A stretch of DNA of 64,000 nt, from positions 122,462,235 through 122,526,234 of the forward strand of contig OX328132.1 of NCBI GenBank assembly GCA_946811695.1. The letters run 5' to 3'. Below the pieces are notes generated by a model. It worked only from the letters and a program-made list of their open reading frames with translations. It searched no databases and was not told where the DNA came from. Below, in pieces: positions 54,470-64,000 of the stretch (its first letter is position 1; each line of letters begins with the position of its first letter). Origin of the DNA: Gonocerus acuteangulatus (lineage: Eukaryota > Arthropoda > Insecta > Hemiptera > Coreidae). The translations under genes were made by a program, and so were the position numbers.

Positions 54470-55750
54470 GGCTCATCTACATCTAGATCATTAGCGCCGA
54501 CATCCAGGGTTTAGCGAGGAATTTTACCAGCGAGCCGTGAGATGATAAAATTCCTGCCGGGGGTTGGGAATCGAACCCACCATCTCCCGCTTATGAATCC
54601 AAGGCACTAGCCATTAGACCACGGGAGACCCCGGTTCCTGTTAATATCCCTATTCTCATTTGAAAAGCATAGAATAGAAACAGATAATATTTTCCTCGGC
54701 CTTTGTTCAAAGGGTTTTATGGCTATACCTGGGGTCGGGTCCGCAAGACCCTAGAAACCTCTTCTACCGATACTTCATTTCATACGTTTCAATGAATTGG
54801 AAAATATCAAAAATTTTCACTTATTCCTGGGTTCTTTTACTATAGTAATAATTCTACAGATAAAATCAATTAAAAAATAAAATAAAAAAACCAACAGCAT
54901 AAAGGCAATTGAAAATATTCAAAAGACGTCATCGAATCTTTTTCTCTTGGCAAGCTATATTTCTAACAATGAATTGTTTTTCTTATTTTGCCTAATCTGT
55001 TTTATTGTAAAATACATTATCCAACTATAAGCAATTAAAAATAACAAGGAATAAAAACAGACAAAAAGAACAGTTCGAATAAGCAAAATCAATTACTTTA
55101 ATGTTTTAAGTACTTATTTCTCCGATTGACATCGCCTAATCAAAACTTTCATCAGAACCTTTTTTGTAGAGCATTTAGTAAGCTTTCTAATGGTATTCTT
55201 TTGTTTGCCAAGATCCTCAACCTTCTTCGAGATATTAAGGAAAATATACAAAGTTACCAAAACTTTTTATGTCTGTTAATAAAATATTTTATTCTAACCC
55301 TTCCTTAACTCCAAACGTAACCAAAATTTCAACATATTAGTTTTAATGATAGTAAAACATGCAGAAAATGTTTCAACTGAATCCCATGATTCTAAGTACC
55401 CAAACCTAAAACGGTATTCAAAAACTATTTTTCCAATTTTCTCAAAAACGGTTAAAGCTATCGCCTTGAAAATGGTTTCATTCGTTTTCCTAGCCAAAGA
55501 AGCCTATAAAACGAGTACTTACAAGCTTATGAACTCAAAAACGTAAGCGTTACGATTTTTTTTGCGCGAATTTCGCCCCAAACGCCATCTCCCTATTGGG
55601 GAGGGAGGAACCGCGCTAAAATTGAACCATCGTTATATTATTGATCTGAAACACGAAAGTTTTGTGTCGGCACTTCCGGATTGCGTGATGAGGTCAACCT
55701 CCTAAGCGGGTTTCCTCCCTATGGTGGAAGGGAGGAACCGCGCTAAAAAC
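54366..55750 (+). repeat. Composite family C + B repeat, copy 5, with nested SINE
   Basis: A close paralogue of 47245-48450 over about 1.2 kb, including the SINE at the same site. After 55590 it jumps directly to the terminal part (GGGGAGGGAGGAACCGCGCT), skipping the (TA)n region, then carries a second terminal segment (CACTTCCGGATTGCGTGATG to GGAGGAACCGCGCTAAAAAC) ending at about 55750. Confidence 0.75.
54418..54632 (-). mobile_element. tRNA-derived SINE, copy 2 (fuller head)
   Basis: Flanks GGTTCCAGTTAAT (54405-54417) and GGTTCCTGTTAAT (54633-54645). On the minus strand: GGGGTCTCCCGTGGTCTAAT (head start with A box), GGATTCATAAGCGGGAGATG, B box GGTTCGATTCCCAACC, body, the tail GGCGCTAATGATCTAGATGT then AGATGAGCCGT, and a poly(A) of about 50. 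The head resembles a tRNA but does not close a proper acceptor stem, so it is a SINE, not a tRNA gene. Confidence 0.88.
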
Positions 55751-56572
55751 AAAACCATGAACATGCTTTAGCTACTCATTTTTTGCATGTTTATGTTTCT
55801 GTCTGCTCATTTTTTGATACGGATATGTTTAAGGCTGGGAGAATTTTGAGCGACGCGTAACGCGAAAATGCAACGGAAGCGACGTCAGTGCTGAACCCCG
55901 CACACATACTGTCCACCTCCAGTTCATTTCCCGAGACATTCGCGCTTTTTCTCAACATATAATCATGCAACTCATAGTTTGCGAATGGTTGTAGTCGGTG
56001 AAATAGATATGAAACGCGAATATTCAAAGCACCTACAGTAATTATCAGAGACAGCCTTGACTCTGTTTATACAATCACGCCGCCATGTTTACCAGAAGCC
56101 GAGCCTTTCTGTTGGTGCAATGGATTTCTCTACCTATTAGAGCAACACTGTTCTCTAAGCCATTCAATTTTGATAATTGCAAAACTGTATACGCATAGAG
56201 GCGAAAGCCCGACTCCCAAAGCTTGTGTTATAATGGTTCGCTTCGAACTGCTCTGAGTCTGCCTCATTCATACACTAGTTTATACGCCCTTACCTTGGCT
56301 CCTGTTTCATTTAATACCTTCCAAGTTATAGTCAAGCTATGCTACTCTCTAATTTCTTGCGTACATTTTAACAATGAATAGGTATATTTATAGTCCTTGA
56401 TGGAACATTTCTCTTATATTCCACAGTTTTCGATACTAAATTGTTCACAAAATACGTCTATTCTCATGTATGGCAATCTAAAAGGTCATTTTCAATTGAA
56501 TTTCAATGAGAGCTTGCACATATTTTAATCAGCAAAATCTATTTGCAAACATGATAAGTATAAATATTTATT
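55751..56572. other. No gene recognised
   Basis: Non-repetitive, moderately AT-rich. The minus-strand frame 55791-56027 has no motif. No other features. Confidence 0.4.
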
Positions 56573-56645
56573 ATTTACTTACTTATTCGGCAATGCCTGC
56601 TCATGGCTGATAAGCCTTTCGACATCGAGCCTCTCAATAGCTACG
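56573..56645 (-). repeat. Retroelement 3' tail, inverted copy
   Basis: Matches 45225-45275 in opposite orientation (CAATGCCTGCTCATGGCTGA, TAAGCCTTTCGACATCGAGC). Preceded by ATTTATTATTTACTTACTTA, the complement of an A-rich end. Confidence 0.6.
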
Positions 56646-56698
56646 AGTTGTAGAAAACTAAGGGTCCAAGTTGTGACGTTTCCTCATTCATCATACCA

Positions 56699-56945
56699 CA
56701 TCGGCGTATATAGAAAGTAATTTTGGGTGGGGGGCTGGGAGTATTTTGGGTGGGGGGCTGGGAGCATTTTGGGTGGGGGGGCTGGGAGCATTTCGGGGGT
56801 GGGGGCTGGGAGCATTTGGTGGTATGGAATACTAACAATCTAGAACTTGGAATAGTTAGCCAACTGAAACGCTATTACACCCATCAAATATTATTTTTAA
56901 TTAATGCTAAATGATCTTAGCATCCCCCTAATATACGCTCATGTG
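56699..56945. mobile_element. TIR element relative with G-rich minisatellite
   Basis: The left end CATCGGCGTATATAGAAAG and the right end CCTAATATACGCTCATG are relatives of the 36612-36858 element, and the middle (TATGGAATACTAACAATCTA, GAACTTGGAATAGTTAGCCA) aligns with it. Inside the left end, 56724-56820 is an expanded array of about four GGGTGGGGGGCTGGGAGCAT units. Repeated runs of three or more G give quadruplex potential. Confidence 0.65.
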
Positions 56946-57333
56946 ATACCATCGTGAAAGAGCGGGCAAGTGTTGTATTCTACCAAGCCAAAGCGATGTA
57001 GGTTCGCTTGGAGATAGTCATCTGTCGAAAATGGGCCACGGCACACAGTGGGGCCATACGCCATATCAAGACGTGTTTCAAAAACACTATTCTCGAAAAC
57101 AGTGAAAGCTATCGCCTAAAGATGGTTTCATTCGTTTTTCGCATGCATATGATGTAAGCGTAACGATTTTTTTATCGTATGTATATATTTTATTGTATAC
57201 TAGCTGTCATCTAATAATAATTTTAAGATTAAATGCTCGGTTGTTGAGAATTATGCCAGGATGACAAGGCCTAGAATTCTGTGTGTAATAAAGAGGCTGC
57301 TAGTTTTAAGGTAAAATAAGTATTTATATTATA
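56946..57333. other. Unassigned; family B fragment
   Basis: 57070-57185 contains AACAGTGAAAGCTATCGCCT and GATGTAAGCGTAACGATTTT, a piece of family B. 57030-57056 (GGCACACAGTGGGGCCAT) resembles the outer end of the element at 49657. No gene. Confidence 0.5.
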
Positions 57334-57480
57334 CTAGCTGTTACCCGGCCTACCATGCTACACCTACTTAATGTTAGGCCAAAAACGGTAAAACAGTGTG
57401 GATTTGTATAAGGAACAAAGAGACAGACAAACAGCAGATAGACGATTTTGACCTAGCCTATGAGACTCCCTGGATTTCCC
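57334..57480 (-). mobile_element. Helitron, truncated copy 6
   Basis: Minus orientation: CTAGCTGTTACCCGGCCTAC then CATGCTACACCTACTT is the complement of the Helitron 3' end, and GTGTGGATTTGTATAAGGAA is one internal unit. It is truncated at about 57480. Confidence 0.75.
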
Positions 57481-57945
57481 TGGAATTCTGGTATGTCCAA
57501 AGTATATTACGCCATCAAATGGGTTTTCGACCCCTTGGAGATTTTGGGGTGAGTGTATTTGCTTTACGTAACGAGGTGAACGTGTTAAGCGATCCTACCC
57601 GTATGACGTTCCATGGGGATAGGCTAGTCTAATATTTTATTAGCCAAGGAGAGATTAACTGGATAGTGTATGAGTGGGGCTTACTGTCTCCAAATCTCAC
57701 GACAAGGGCGAAGGGTCGCTCCCCTCAAGCTTTAATATATATTTCTTCTTTCTGTTTTTCTGGTCGTTGGGACCCTTGGTTTTCGTCGTTGTTTTATCTT
57801 CCCGCAACATTAATAATACATCCTGGCCACGCCGGTCGTCATGTGTTCCTAAAAAAAACAAAAAAAAAACAACCAACTGCGTCATATTGGAGTATTGCAG
57901 TAATATCCCTACCCAAAGCCGCATTCAGAACAGTGATGCATCTTA
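57481..57945. other. No gene recognised
   Basis: Two overlapping plus-strand frames (57666-58004 and 57674-58018) cover unrelated low-copy DNA and then the array. Neither has a motif. A short A-rich tract (57850-57875) lies inside both. Confidence 0.4.
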
Positions 57946-58930
57946 TGAACCCTACAGAATGCCCTCTGCTAGGCATTGCAGTATGGTTCTCTGCCAGAAA
58001 TTAAGGGATGCCTCTTGACGGGCACAGTTGGATGCCTCTCTGCCTTTCTGTCGAGCATGATGGGGTTTCTCTTTGCCGGAGATGATAGGATGCCTATGAG
58101 CTGAGCTTGATGGAACACCTATATGCCTAGTATGAATGAATGCCTCTCTGCTAGGCATTGCAGTTTGGTTCTCTGACAGAAACCGGGGACGTTGGGTTGC
58201 CTCTATGCCGTAGATCATATGTTGGCAAGAAACCGGCCCGATGTCAGATTGGATCCGTCCCGCCAGACATTTTAAAAAATTCAGTTTAAAAAAAATGATA
58301 TTTCACTACATACTCACACTCTCTCCAAATGAGGAAGATCGAATGAGATTGAGTTTTTCACTTGTTTTGTGGAATCAAGCGATAGAGTTTGGCGGGCATC
58401 AAAGAGTGAGGCGGCAAACTTCAAATCGTTTGAATTTATTTTAAACCATCTACGCTTCCCGCGAACGTATTTAAACACTAAAGTTGACCCACAACATGTC
58501 GAATGCTCCCCATACCTGTCTTAGGTGATAGGATGCCTATGTGCAGGGCTCGAAGTAATGCCTTCCTGGCGGGGACATTGGGATGCCTCTATGCGGGAGA
58601 TAGTAAGATGCCTATGTACAGCCTGATGAGGTGCCTTCTGACCGGGGACGGTGGGATGCCTCTATGCCGTAGTTAATAGGATGCCTAGGTGCAGGGCATG
58701 GTGGGATGCCTCTATGCCGTAGATAATTGGATGCCTAGGTGCAGGGCATGATGGGATGCCTATAAAGCGGAGATGATAGAATGCATATGTGCAGGGCCTG
58801 ATGAGATGCCCTGTTGCCGGGGACGTTTGGATGCCTGTTTGCCGTAGATAATAGGATGCCTAGGTGCAGGGGTTGATGGGGTGCCTCTCTATATGGGCTT
58901 ATAGGATGACTGTCTTTCGGAGAAGCCATA
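57946..58930. repeat. Degenerate minisatellite in two blocks (about 50 bp)
   Basis: Blocks 57946-58215 and 58520-58930 are built from GGATGCCTATGTGCAGGGC-, GGATGCCTCTATGCCGTAG- and TGCCTCTCTGCC-type units of about 25 bp, mostly in pairs of about 50 bp. 58216-58519 between them is unrelated DNA with an open frame lacking motifs. Units are strongly diverged. Confidence 0.75.
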
Positions 58931-59765
58931 ACTTACGGGTAGGTTAATGGCTACAACCAGAGGGGGGGGGGTGAAGTTGATATACACTTTTGAAACCACC
59001 ACGACATGGCGATGAACCCTTGTCAATTTAGGGATTGAATAAATTAAAGTCATTATAAACGAACTAAATGCTAACGGAATCTTCTTGCTCTCTAACTAAA
59101 TCTAGAGGTAGAGCGAAACCATCTTCGTGAAGGAAATTGCCTCTTATCTCGAGGGTTGAGTCGTAAACTCACTCATAAGTACTAAATTTAACATTTTATT
59201 ATAGGGGATCCACAGCCATATCTTGCCGGATTTATTGCATTCAAGCGTAAAATGAACGCCCCTTTCCTACTATCGGAATGAGAGAATAGGCATCAAAACG
59301 CTCGCGGAAGATCTGGGATAAAGTCGCGACTATAAAATCTACCAATCTTATGTTTTACGAGATTGTGGAAAACGAACCGCAGTACGGGAATATTGGAAAG
59401 GTTTACTGCTGATGAGGAGGGATATCTCGATGAAAAACTAAAATGGGGTTCAGATTCCGAGTTATGTACCCCCAACCCTTCAATTTAAAGTGGTCATATC
59501 CGCAAAATAGACCAACAAGTTTTTCGAATAAGTTCCTGTATTTTCATCAGTTAGCTCTTGGCTCCTTTTTAGCGCGTATATCTGCTAGGGAGGACATTAG
59601 ATATAAAGTCGACTCAATGACCCAACACGTAAGTATCGACAAGTAATTACGCTAGACGAGCGCCGAGGTTAAAACCGGTCGTTAAAATTTGAATGTATAT
59701 TTTTGTCTATTGGTGCACTACCGTGGACAAAACTCATAAGTACCCATGAGGGGGATATGTCGAAC
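58931..59765. other. No gene recognised
   Basis: Starts with a G-run (58964-58972). Frames at 59293-59475 (minus) and 59443-59646 (plus) show no motif. Confidence 0.4.
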
Positions 59766-59965
59766 ATGCTATTTTAAATTTTAGCGCGTTTCGCTACGCC
59801 GGAACGTTCGTTTCCCTGCGCCAAGGAACCTATAAAACGAGTCCTGCAATCATATGAACTCAAAAAAATTAAGCTTTACGATTTTTCGCTGCAGCTCCCT
59901 CAGCCCCTCCCCCATATATAAGCCCATGTACCACCCATGTCACGTGAGAAAGTGAACAGACAAAT
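59766..59965 (+). repeat. Family B-related fragment
   Basis: TTTTAGCGCGTTTCGCTACG, CCTATAAAACGAGTCCTGCA and AAGTGAACAGACAAATATAT are family B phrases. CTCAGCCCCTCCCCCATATA recalls the right end of the 36612 TIR element. A mosaic of two repeats. Confidence 0.5.
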
Positions 59966-60262
59966 ATATATACAAGACTAGTATTGCTTGTAAAAAAATG
60001 TTAATTAGTTTCTTCAAATCTTCTTTAAAACCATCTACTAGATACCAGAAATAACCCCCGTTAAAAACAAATTTGTTTAGAGCCTCCTGCTCAAATGTAG
60101 GAACATAAATATGCTTTAGATCCACCCGACAAACCTATGTAATGTACTGTATAACATATAGTCTTCTTTTTCGTACATGGCCACCGCGCATGCGCGAGTG
60201 CTAGCGGACACTTTTTTGTAACTTTTTTTTTCAGTTTGGTCATCGCTAAAGCATATTTATGC
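59966..60262. other. No gene recognised
   Basis: Short, no features. Confidence 0.4.
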
Positions 60263-60265
60263 TTA

Positions 60266-60267
<2 letters not shown>

Positions 60268-60331
<64 letters not shown>
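60268..60331. repeat. (TA)n microsatellite
   Basis: About 32 TA units. Other long TA tracts lie inside the repeats listed here; this one abuts the 3' end of a SINE-like element. Confidence 0.97.
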
Positions 60332-60334
<3 letters not shown>

Positions 60335-60335
<1 letters not shown>

Positions 60336-60659
60336 CAGTCCCGTAACAGGCCACGAGTGCCCTGAGGGGCAGATACTATAGAGGTATCTGATTCATGACC
60401 ATACGGAATACTAGGGAGATAGTGTGGTCAGTACTATGCTCCGGCCGCCTGATTTTCCCCTTGGCCGCTTCGACTGCTAGAGTCATTAGCACCCAAGGTA
60501 CCCATTATTAATTAAATTAATTAAAGCCTGGGTTGGCCTAGGGACGGCCAGGGAGACCGAATTCAACCCATGAACGAAGACACTAGAAGAAAAAATCTTT
60601 AGTGCTAGCTCGGGATTTAATCCCGCTAGCAGTGAGCTCTACCAATGAGCTAACCTCGC

Positions 60660-60662
<3 letters not shown>
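60335..60662 (-). mobile_element. tRNA-headed SINE, family 3, copy 2
   Basis: On the minus strand the head reads GGGGCGAGGTTAGCTCATTG then GTAGAGCTCACTGCTAGCGG, a tRNA-like A-box region followed by a degenerate B-box region (GGGATTAAATCCCGAGCTAG). The body contains ATGGGTACCTTGGGTGCTAA and CAGATACCTCTATAGTATCT, and the 3' part CAGGGCACTCGTGGCCTGTT is shared with 32285-32500. (TA)n tracts lie at both ends, so no target duplication is visible. Confidence 0.65.
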
Positions 60663-60728
<66 letters not shown>

Positions 60729-60870
60729 AATTCGATTCGCAGTTTTTTTCGAGATGTAGGGTTATGAAACATGAAATTTTCTGGTTTAAACTTCCGGATT
60801 GCATCATGAGGTCAACCTCATAAGCGGGTTTCATCCCTATGGAGGTAGTTAGGAAACACACTAAAAGAAA
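60663..60870 (+). repeat. (TA)n and family B 3' fragment
   Basis: A (TA)n tract (60663-60725), then TTTTTTTCGAGATGTAGGGT, AACTTCCGGATTGCATCATG and CATAAGCGGGTTTCATCCC, ending at AACACACTAAAAG. Confidence 0.65.
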
Positions 60871-61170
60871 CATTTTACTGTTGAATAATTGAATGGTAGG
60901 AAGTGCAGTTTATAGTATTTTATATGTGACGAAGTGTTCGAAATATTTAAAATGCACGAAATATTCAATTTTCGACATGTTTCTTATTAAAATATTATTC
61001 TTCATACTTGTTCTACTCCAAAAGTGAGCAACTTTATGTATGGTAGTTTGCATGAATGCCGAACTTGTAAAATGTACTACTTGTAAAATCCCGTTTCCAA
61101 AGCATTCATTGACAGTGAGATTTTACTGTATCATTTAGTGTATCGCTTACGCGCAGCGCGATCTCTCATC
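60871..61170. other. AT-rich spacer
   Basis: No features recognised. Confidence 0.4.
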
Positions 61171-61312
61171 CGTTTTAGCGCGGTTCCTCCCTCCCTTCAT
61201 AGGGAGGAACCCCGCTTATAAGGTTGATCTCATAAAACAATCCGAAAGTGCCGACTAGAAAATTTTGCGTTTCAGAACCCCTAGAGACCGAAAATTACGG
61301 TGGCTCAAATTA

Positions 61313-61380
<68 letters not shown>

Positions 61381-61560
61381 CTGTTCGCTCATTTCTGGCT
61401 TCCCTAATGGTCCGATTTTGATGAAATTTGGTACAAAAATCCGTCGTCCAATTTGAAAGGTCAAGTTCGTTAACCAGCAAAATCCGCCCACTGGAACATG
61501 GCGTTTGGGGCGAAATTCGCGCAGAGAAAATCGTAACGCTTACGATTTTTGTACGATTCA
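61171..61560 (-). repeat. Repeat family B, copy 7
   Basis: Minus orientation: TTTTAGCGCGGTTCCTCCCT, GGGGTTCTGAAACG-type phrase (inverted), (TA)n at 61313-61376, AATTTGAAAGGTCAAGTTCG and TGGCGTTTGGGGCGAAATTC. It ends near 61555. Frames crossing the TA tract in both directions are not genes. Confidence 0.75.
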
Positions 61561-61665
61561 AGGTTTTGGCCAATGGGCCTTTTTCCCTATCGGTCTTTCA
61601 AGACATGTAATCAAGACCAAAATAATTATAAAAAATACTGGATGTATTGTGTAATTTTCGAATAA

Positions 61666-61703
<38 letters not shown>

Positions 61704-61930
61704 TTAGAGATATGGATTTCCAAGATATAGCTTTTCAACTGCCTAGCGGGGTCCTTCCTAGGGAGGGTTGGCCGACCCATCCAGGTAAGATCGTAAATAA
61801 GACCTTTCTAGAAATGTGGACCCAAAATAATAACAGCTTCTATTTTAATCATTCTAAATGAGTCTAGGGATAAGAACGGAACCGCGCTAAGATGATGCAG
61901 TTCATACGAGTCGGACTTTTAACATTAGAA
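61561..61930. repeat. Repeat mosaic: 26.2-kb relative and family C terminus
   Basis: (TA)n at 61669-61698. 61697-61812 is the inverted relative of 26225-26335. 61860-61925 is a family C terminus (CTAGGGATAAGAACGGAACC). No gene. Confidence 0.65.
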
Positions 61931-62268
61931 GTTCATTTTTCAATGTTTCGGATCGACTCTCGAAATACACCATCAATTTCTCATTATTTGCTACTGCTCC
62001 TGTGTAGGTCATAACCACCATAAACTATCCTTTGAAATAATTTTGAAACAAAAGCCTTCAATGCGTTTTCAGTTCTTTTTGCAATCAGATATGGTCGATG
62101 TTCCTGCTCCAAACTCTGCAGCAATGTTCTTCAACGATTCTCCTTCATCAATTTCTTTTATTTCTTTATCAAATTCTTTATTTATACTGAAAATAATAAT
62201 TTCGTTTTCAAAACTGCTCCGGGTTATCCGGACGTCGGAGTTAAAGAGGTCCGGATTAACAAGGTTTT
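61931..62268 (-). mobile_element. pogo/Tigger-type element, 5' end with HTH relic
   Basis: On the minus strand the outer end reads AAAACCTTGTTAATCCGGAC then CTCTTTAACTCCGACGTCCG then GATAACCCGGAG, the Tigger-type terminal pattern with repeated TAATCCGGAC. Inside it the coding text KEFDKEIKEIDEGESLKNIA then AEFGAGTSTISDCKKN, a stop and KRIEGF is the CENP-B-type N-terminal HTH (pattern I-x-x-I-E-x-G-x-x-x-x-x-I-A-x-x-F-G-V-x-x-S-T-I-S-x-W). Tryptophan is replaced by Cys and stops follow, so it is dead. The element is cut short at the left. Confidence 0.75.
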
Positions 62269-62869
62269 CTGTTTGTGTAAATGTAAACGAACAGTTTCTT
62301 GCGATCTCTTTGAGATTTAAGATTTTCCTGAGTTTTTCGTCGTGGCCATAAGCGAGTTTACCTCCCTGTAAATTCTCTTACACACTGGACAGAATTATAA
62401 TGAAATAAATTGAGCCTTGAAGAAATATTGGCGACAGGCGCACTATTTGATCGACTTCTGGATATCTCTGCCAGAGAGAGTATAGACCCCCGAAAATAGG
62501 GACTGCTCGAGAATATAAGGGATGACACCCCGCCCCCCCCCCGTCAGACCAGCAATTTTTTCCCCTTTGCTTAATAAAAAACGCCGCGCCTGAGAATAAT
62601 CTTCTCCGTTTCCTCAGGCAGCTTATTCAATTCTTTTGCCGGTCCGGAAATGGCCGACGCCGTGCCGTGGCTCCCCTAGTCTCAATATTAGCTTCGACAT
62701 TTTTTTGCAGAACAGCTTTAACCTAATTCATTGGGTGCTCGTTTAATATTATTTCTCTTTGGTTTGATTGAATTGCGTGGAATTGCCGCTAGAATGATTG
62801 AAGGGATCTTGTCGGGTAGTTTTGATCTCGGTGATTTTTCTAAACAGCTGTGAATATCTTCAGAAGCTG
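62269..62869. other. No gene recognised
   Basis: Contains a C-run (62530-62541) and otherwise plain sequence. The plus-strand frame 62043-62351 is antisense to the HTH relic and extends here; it is not a gene. Confidence 0.4.
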
Positions 62870-63622
62870 AAGCGCGGTTCCATTCATATCTCTAGTGACC
62901 AGTGTTGAGCAAAAATCATTCAAAATAATGAAAAAAATCTGTTATTTCATTCTAAAACAATGAATAATTGTTCATTCATTATTCAGTCAATTCAATAAAT
63001 AACGTAACTTTTTATTTTTATTCTTTATTGAATAACAATGATTTATTGAATCAAAATTTTTATTGAATAAAAGTTGTTTATTTGAATGAAACAATTTTTT
63101 GATTGAAATTGATTTAATTGACCTAAATCTTTCGTTAAATACAAGTGATTTATTTTAACAATCTTTTCTAATAAAAATGACTAAGTTCATTAAATTTCTT
63201 CTTACATTTAATGAAAATTATTTATTTGAGTGATATTGTTTACTGAACTTAAAAAATCTGAGTTTTTTGTTCCATGAACAACATTATTTTAAATGTATAA
63301 AAATAATGAATGAAGAATGAAAAAGTAATTAATTATTCATTAAATAAATAAAAACTCAGTCAACGAATAACTGAATAAATTCTTATTCAATAAACATTTA
63401 TTGAATGATGAGCCAACCTTGTTATTCATTGAATAAAAAATAAATCAACGGATGAATAATTTATTCAATGAATAAATTCTTATTCAATAAAAAAAGTATT
63501 TGAATGATTATTAAATAATGCCCTACTCTGCTAGTGACATTAGTAAAGGAATAGAAGCAGTTAATGGTAGGTTTGGAACATATGTAAAAAAAATTCCGTC
63601 ACGCAGGAGCTGCATAACTAAG
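62870..63622 (-). repeat. Family C-related element interrupted by a hAT-type MITE
   Basis: GCGCGGTTCCATTCATATCT (62873 on) continues after the MITE as ATTAGTAAAGGAATAGAAGC then AGTTAATGG, collinear with 20580-20630 and 53391-53440. It finishes with CCGTCACGCAGGAGCTGCAT, a diverged terminus like that at 259-297. Confidence 0.65.
62900..63530 (+). mobile_element. hAT-type MITE, 631 bp, 8-bp target duplication
   Basis: Left end CAGTGTTGAGCAAAAATCAT, right end (complement) CAGAGTAGGGCATTATTTAA. A perfect CTAGTGAC flanks both sides (62892-62899 and 63531-63538). Ends in CAG with 8-bp duplications are typical of hAT elements. The interior is built from ATTCAATAAA-type phrases and has no frame. An inverted relative lies at 2394-3040. 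Confidence 0.85.
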
Positions 63623-64000
63623 CACTTTCCTCAGAATTTGGGTAGTGTAGACTGCTTTCCAGAACAATTTGCTTAAAATATCCTACATAAATAAAATAAA
63701 AACATGAATAGTTCTCTTTTAAATTTGTAATGAGTAACTGATCAATTATTAATTTGCTTCCAGAGTTATGTTTACACATGGTACCTACTACACTACGTAA
63801 TAAATACAAAAAAACTCATATTATCGTATTTTGATCTAACGCAGGAACAGGATACTGTCCCTCTAGATACAAAGCGCTCCTTGCGGCGGCTTTGTGATCC
63901 TACGTCTGGCGGGCTTTTCTATTGAAATATATTACAAAGTAAACCCCCGCTTTCCGATTGACCGATTCAGCTAATTTTTACAACACTTCTTTCTCATGAG
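63623..64000. other. No gene recognised at window end
   Basis: The minus-strand frame 63618-63809 has no motif. 63840-64000 is GC-richer (GCGCTCCTTGCGGCGGC) and ends with CTTTCCGATTGACCGATTCA, reminiscent of the Helitron internal phrase TTTGACCGATTTTGAC but too short to assign. Confidence 0.35.

Noticed and set aside
54550..54632. A tRNA gene on the minus strand
   Set aside because: The A and B boxes are present, but no acceptor stem closes, a SINE body and poly(A) follow, and target duplications flank the unit.
57666..58018. Two overlapping frames of about 113 residues
   Set aside because: Neither shows domain features. They overlap each other in different frames, cross an A-rich tract and end in a minisatellite.

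Overview
The window reads as intergenic, heterochromatin-like DNA from an invertebrate animal, most likely an arthropod. I infer this from the mix of Helitron, mariner, pogo/Tigger, hAT, PIF/Harbinger, Penelope-like and LINE relics, two SINE families with tRNA and 5S heads, and an AT-rich base composition full of (TA)n tracts. I cannot name the species. I found no intact host protein gene, rRNA gene or functional tRNA gene. The long open frames are either translations of tandem repeats, (TA)n translations (IYIYIY), or broken transposon genes.

Layout. 1-6.4 kb: unassigned AT-rich DNA, a 163-bp duplication, a TTATTCAATAAA-type element (2394-3040), a 37-bp minisatellite (3275-4335) and a frameshifted reading-frame relic (about 5240-5770). 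6.4-11.3 kb: a 122-bp satellite of about 40 monomers with a 7-monomer higher-order period. 11.5-13 kb: an inverted pair of Penelope-type termini with hammerhead-like motifs, then a LINE RNase H tail and a GIY-YIG fragment in opposite orientations. 15.5-18 kb: 47-bp and 70-bp tandem arrays. 19.1-21.8 kb: a Harbinger-type element with TTA target duplications and a dead MADF-domain gene, then a TIR element split by a Helitron. 22.3-25.5 kb: 20-bp and 85-bp arrays, a second Helitron copy and a 1.1-kb foldback element. 26-36 kb: repeat family B copies, a 30-bp array, a small Harbinger MITE, hAT C-terminal relics, two Helitrons, SINEs and a 112-bp array. 36-45.5 kb: a short TIR element, 49-bp arrays, a pogo C-terminal relic, a 509-bp mariner deletion derivative, a 128-bp array derived from a LINE RNase H tail, a fifth Helitron and a 312-bp MITE. 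45.5-57 kb: nested inverted repeats, two paralogous copies of a composite repeat carrying the same SINE, a possible 1.47-kb TIR element with an internal reading frame, and a palindromic coding-like repeat. 57-64 kb: a degenerate ~50-bp array, a tRNA-headed SINE, a pogo/Tigger 5' end and a 631-bp hAT-type MITE with perfect 8-bp target duplications inside an older repeat.

The parts do not form a pathway. What the sequence records is layered insertion: Helitron into TIR element, hAT MITE into TIR element, 5S SINE into Helitron, tRNA SINE into a composite repeat that was later copied. It also records repeated amplification of short units into minisatellites. The most informative signals are the Helitron empty site, the hammerhead-like motifs, the two SINE families with different polymerase III heads but one shared 3' tail, the higher-order satellite, and the minisatellite made from a retrotransposon coding fragment. 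Family assignments come from motif recognition only; no database search was possible.
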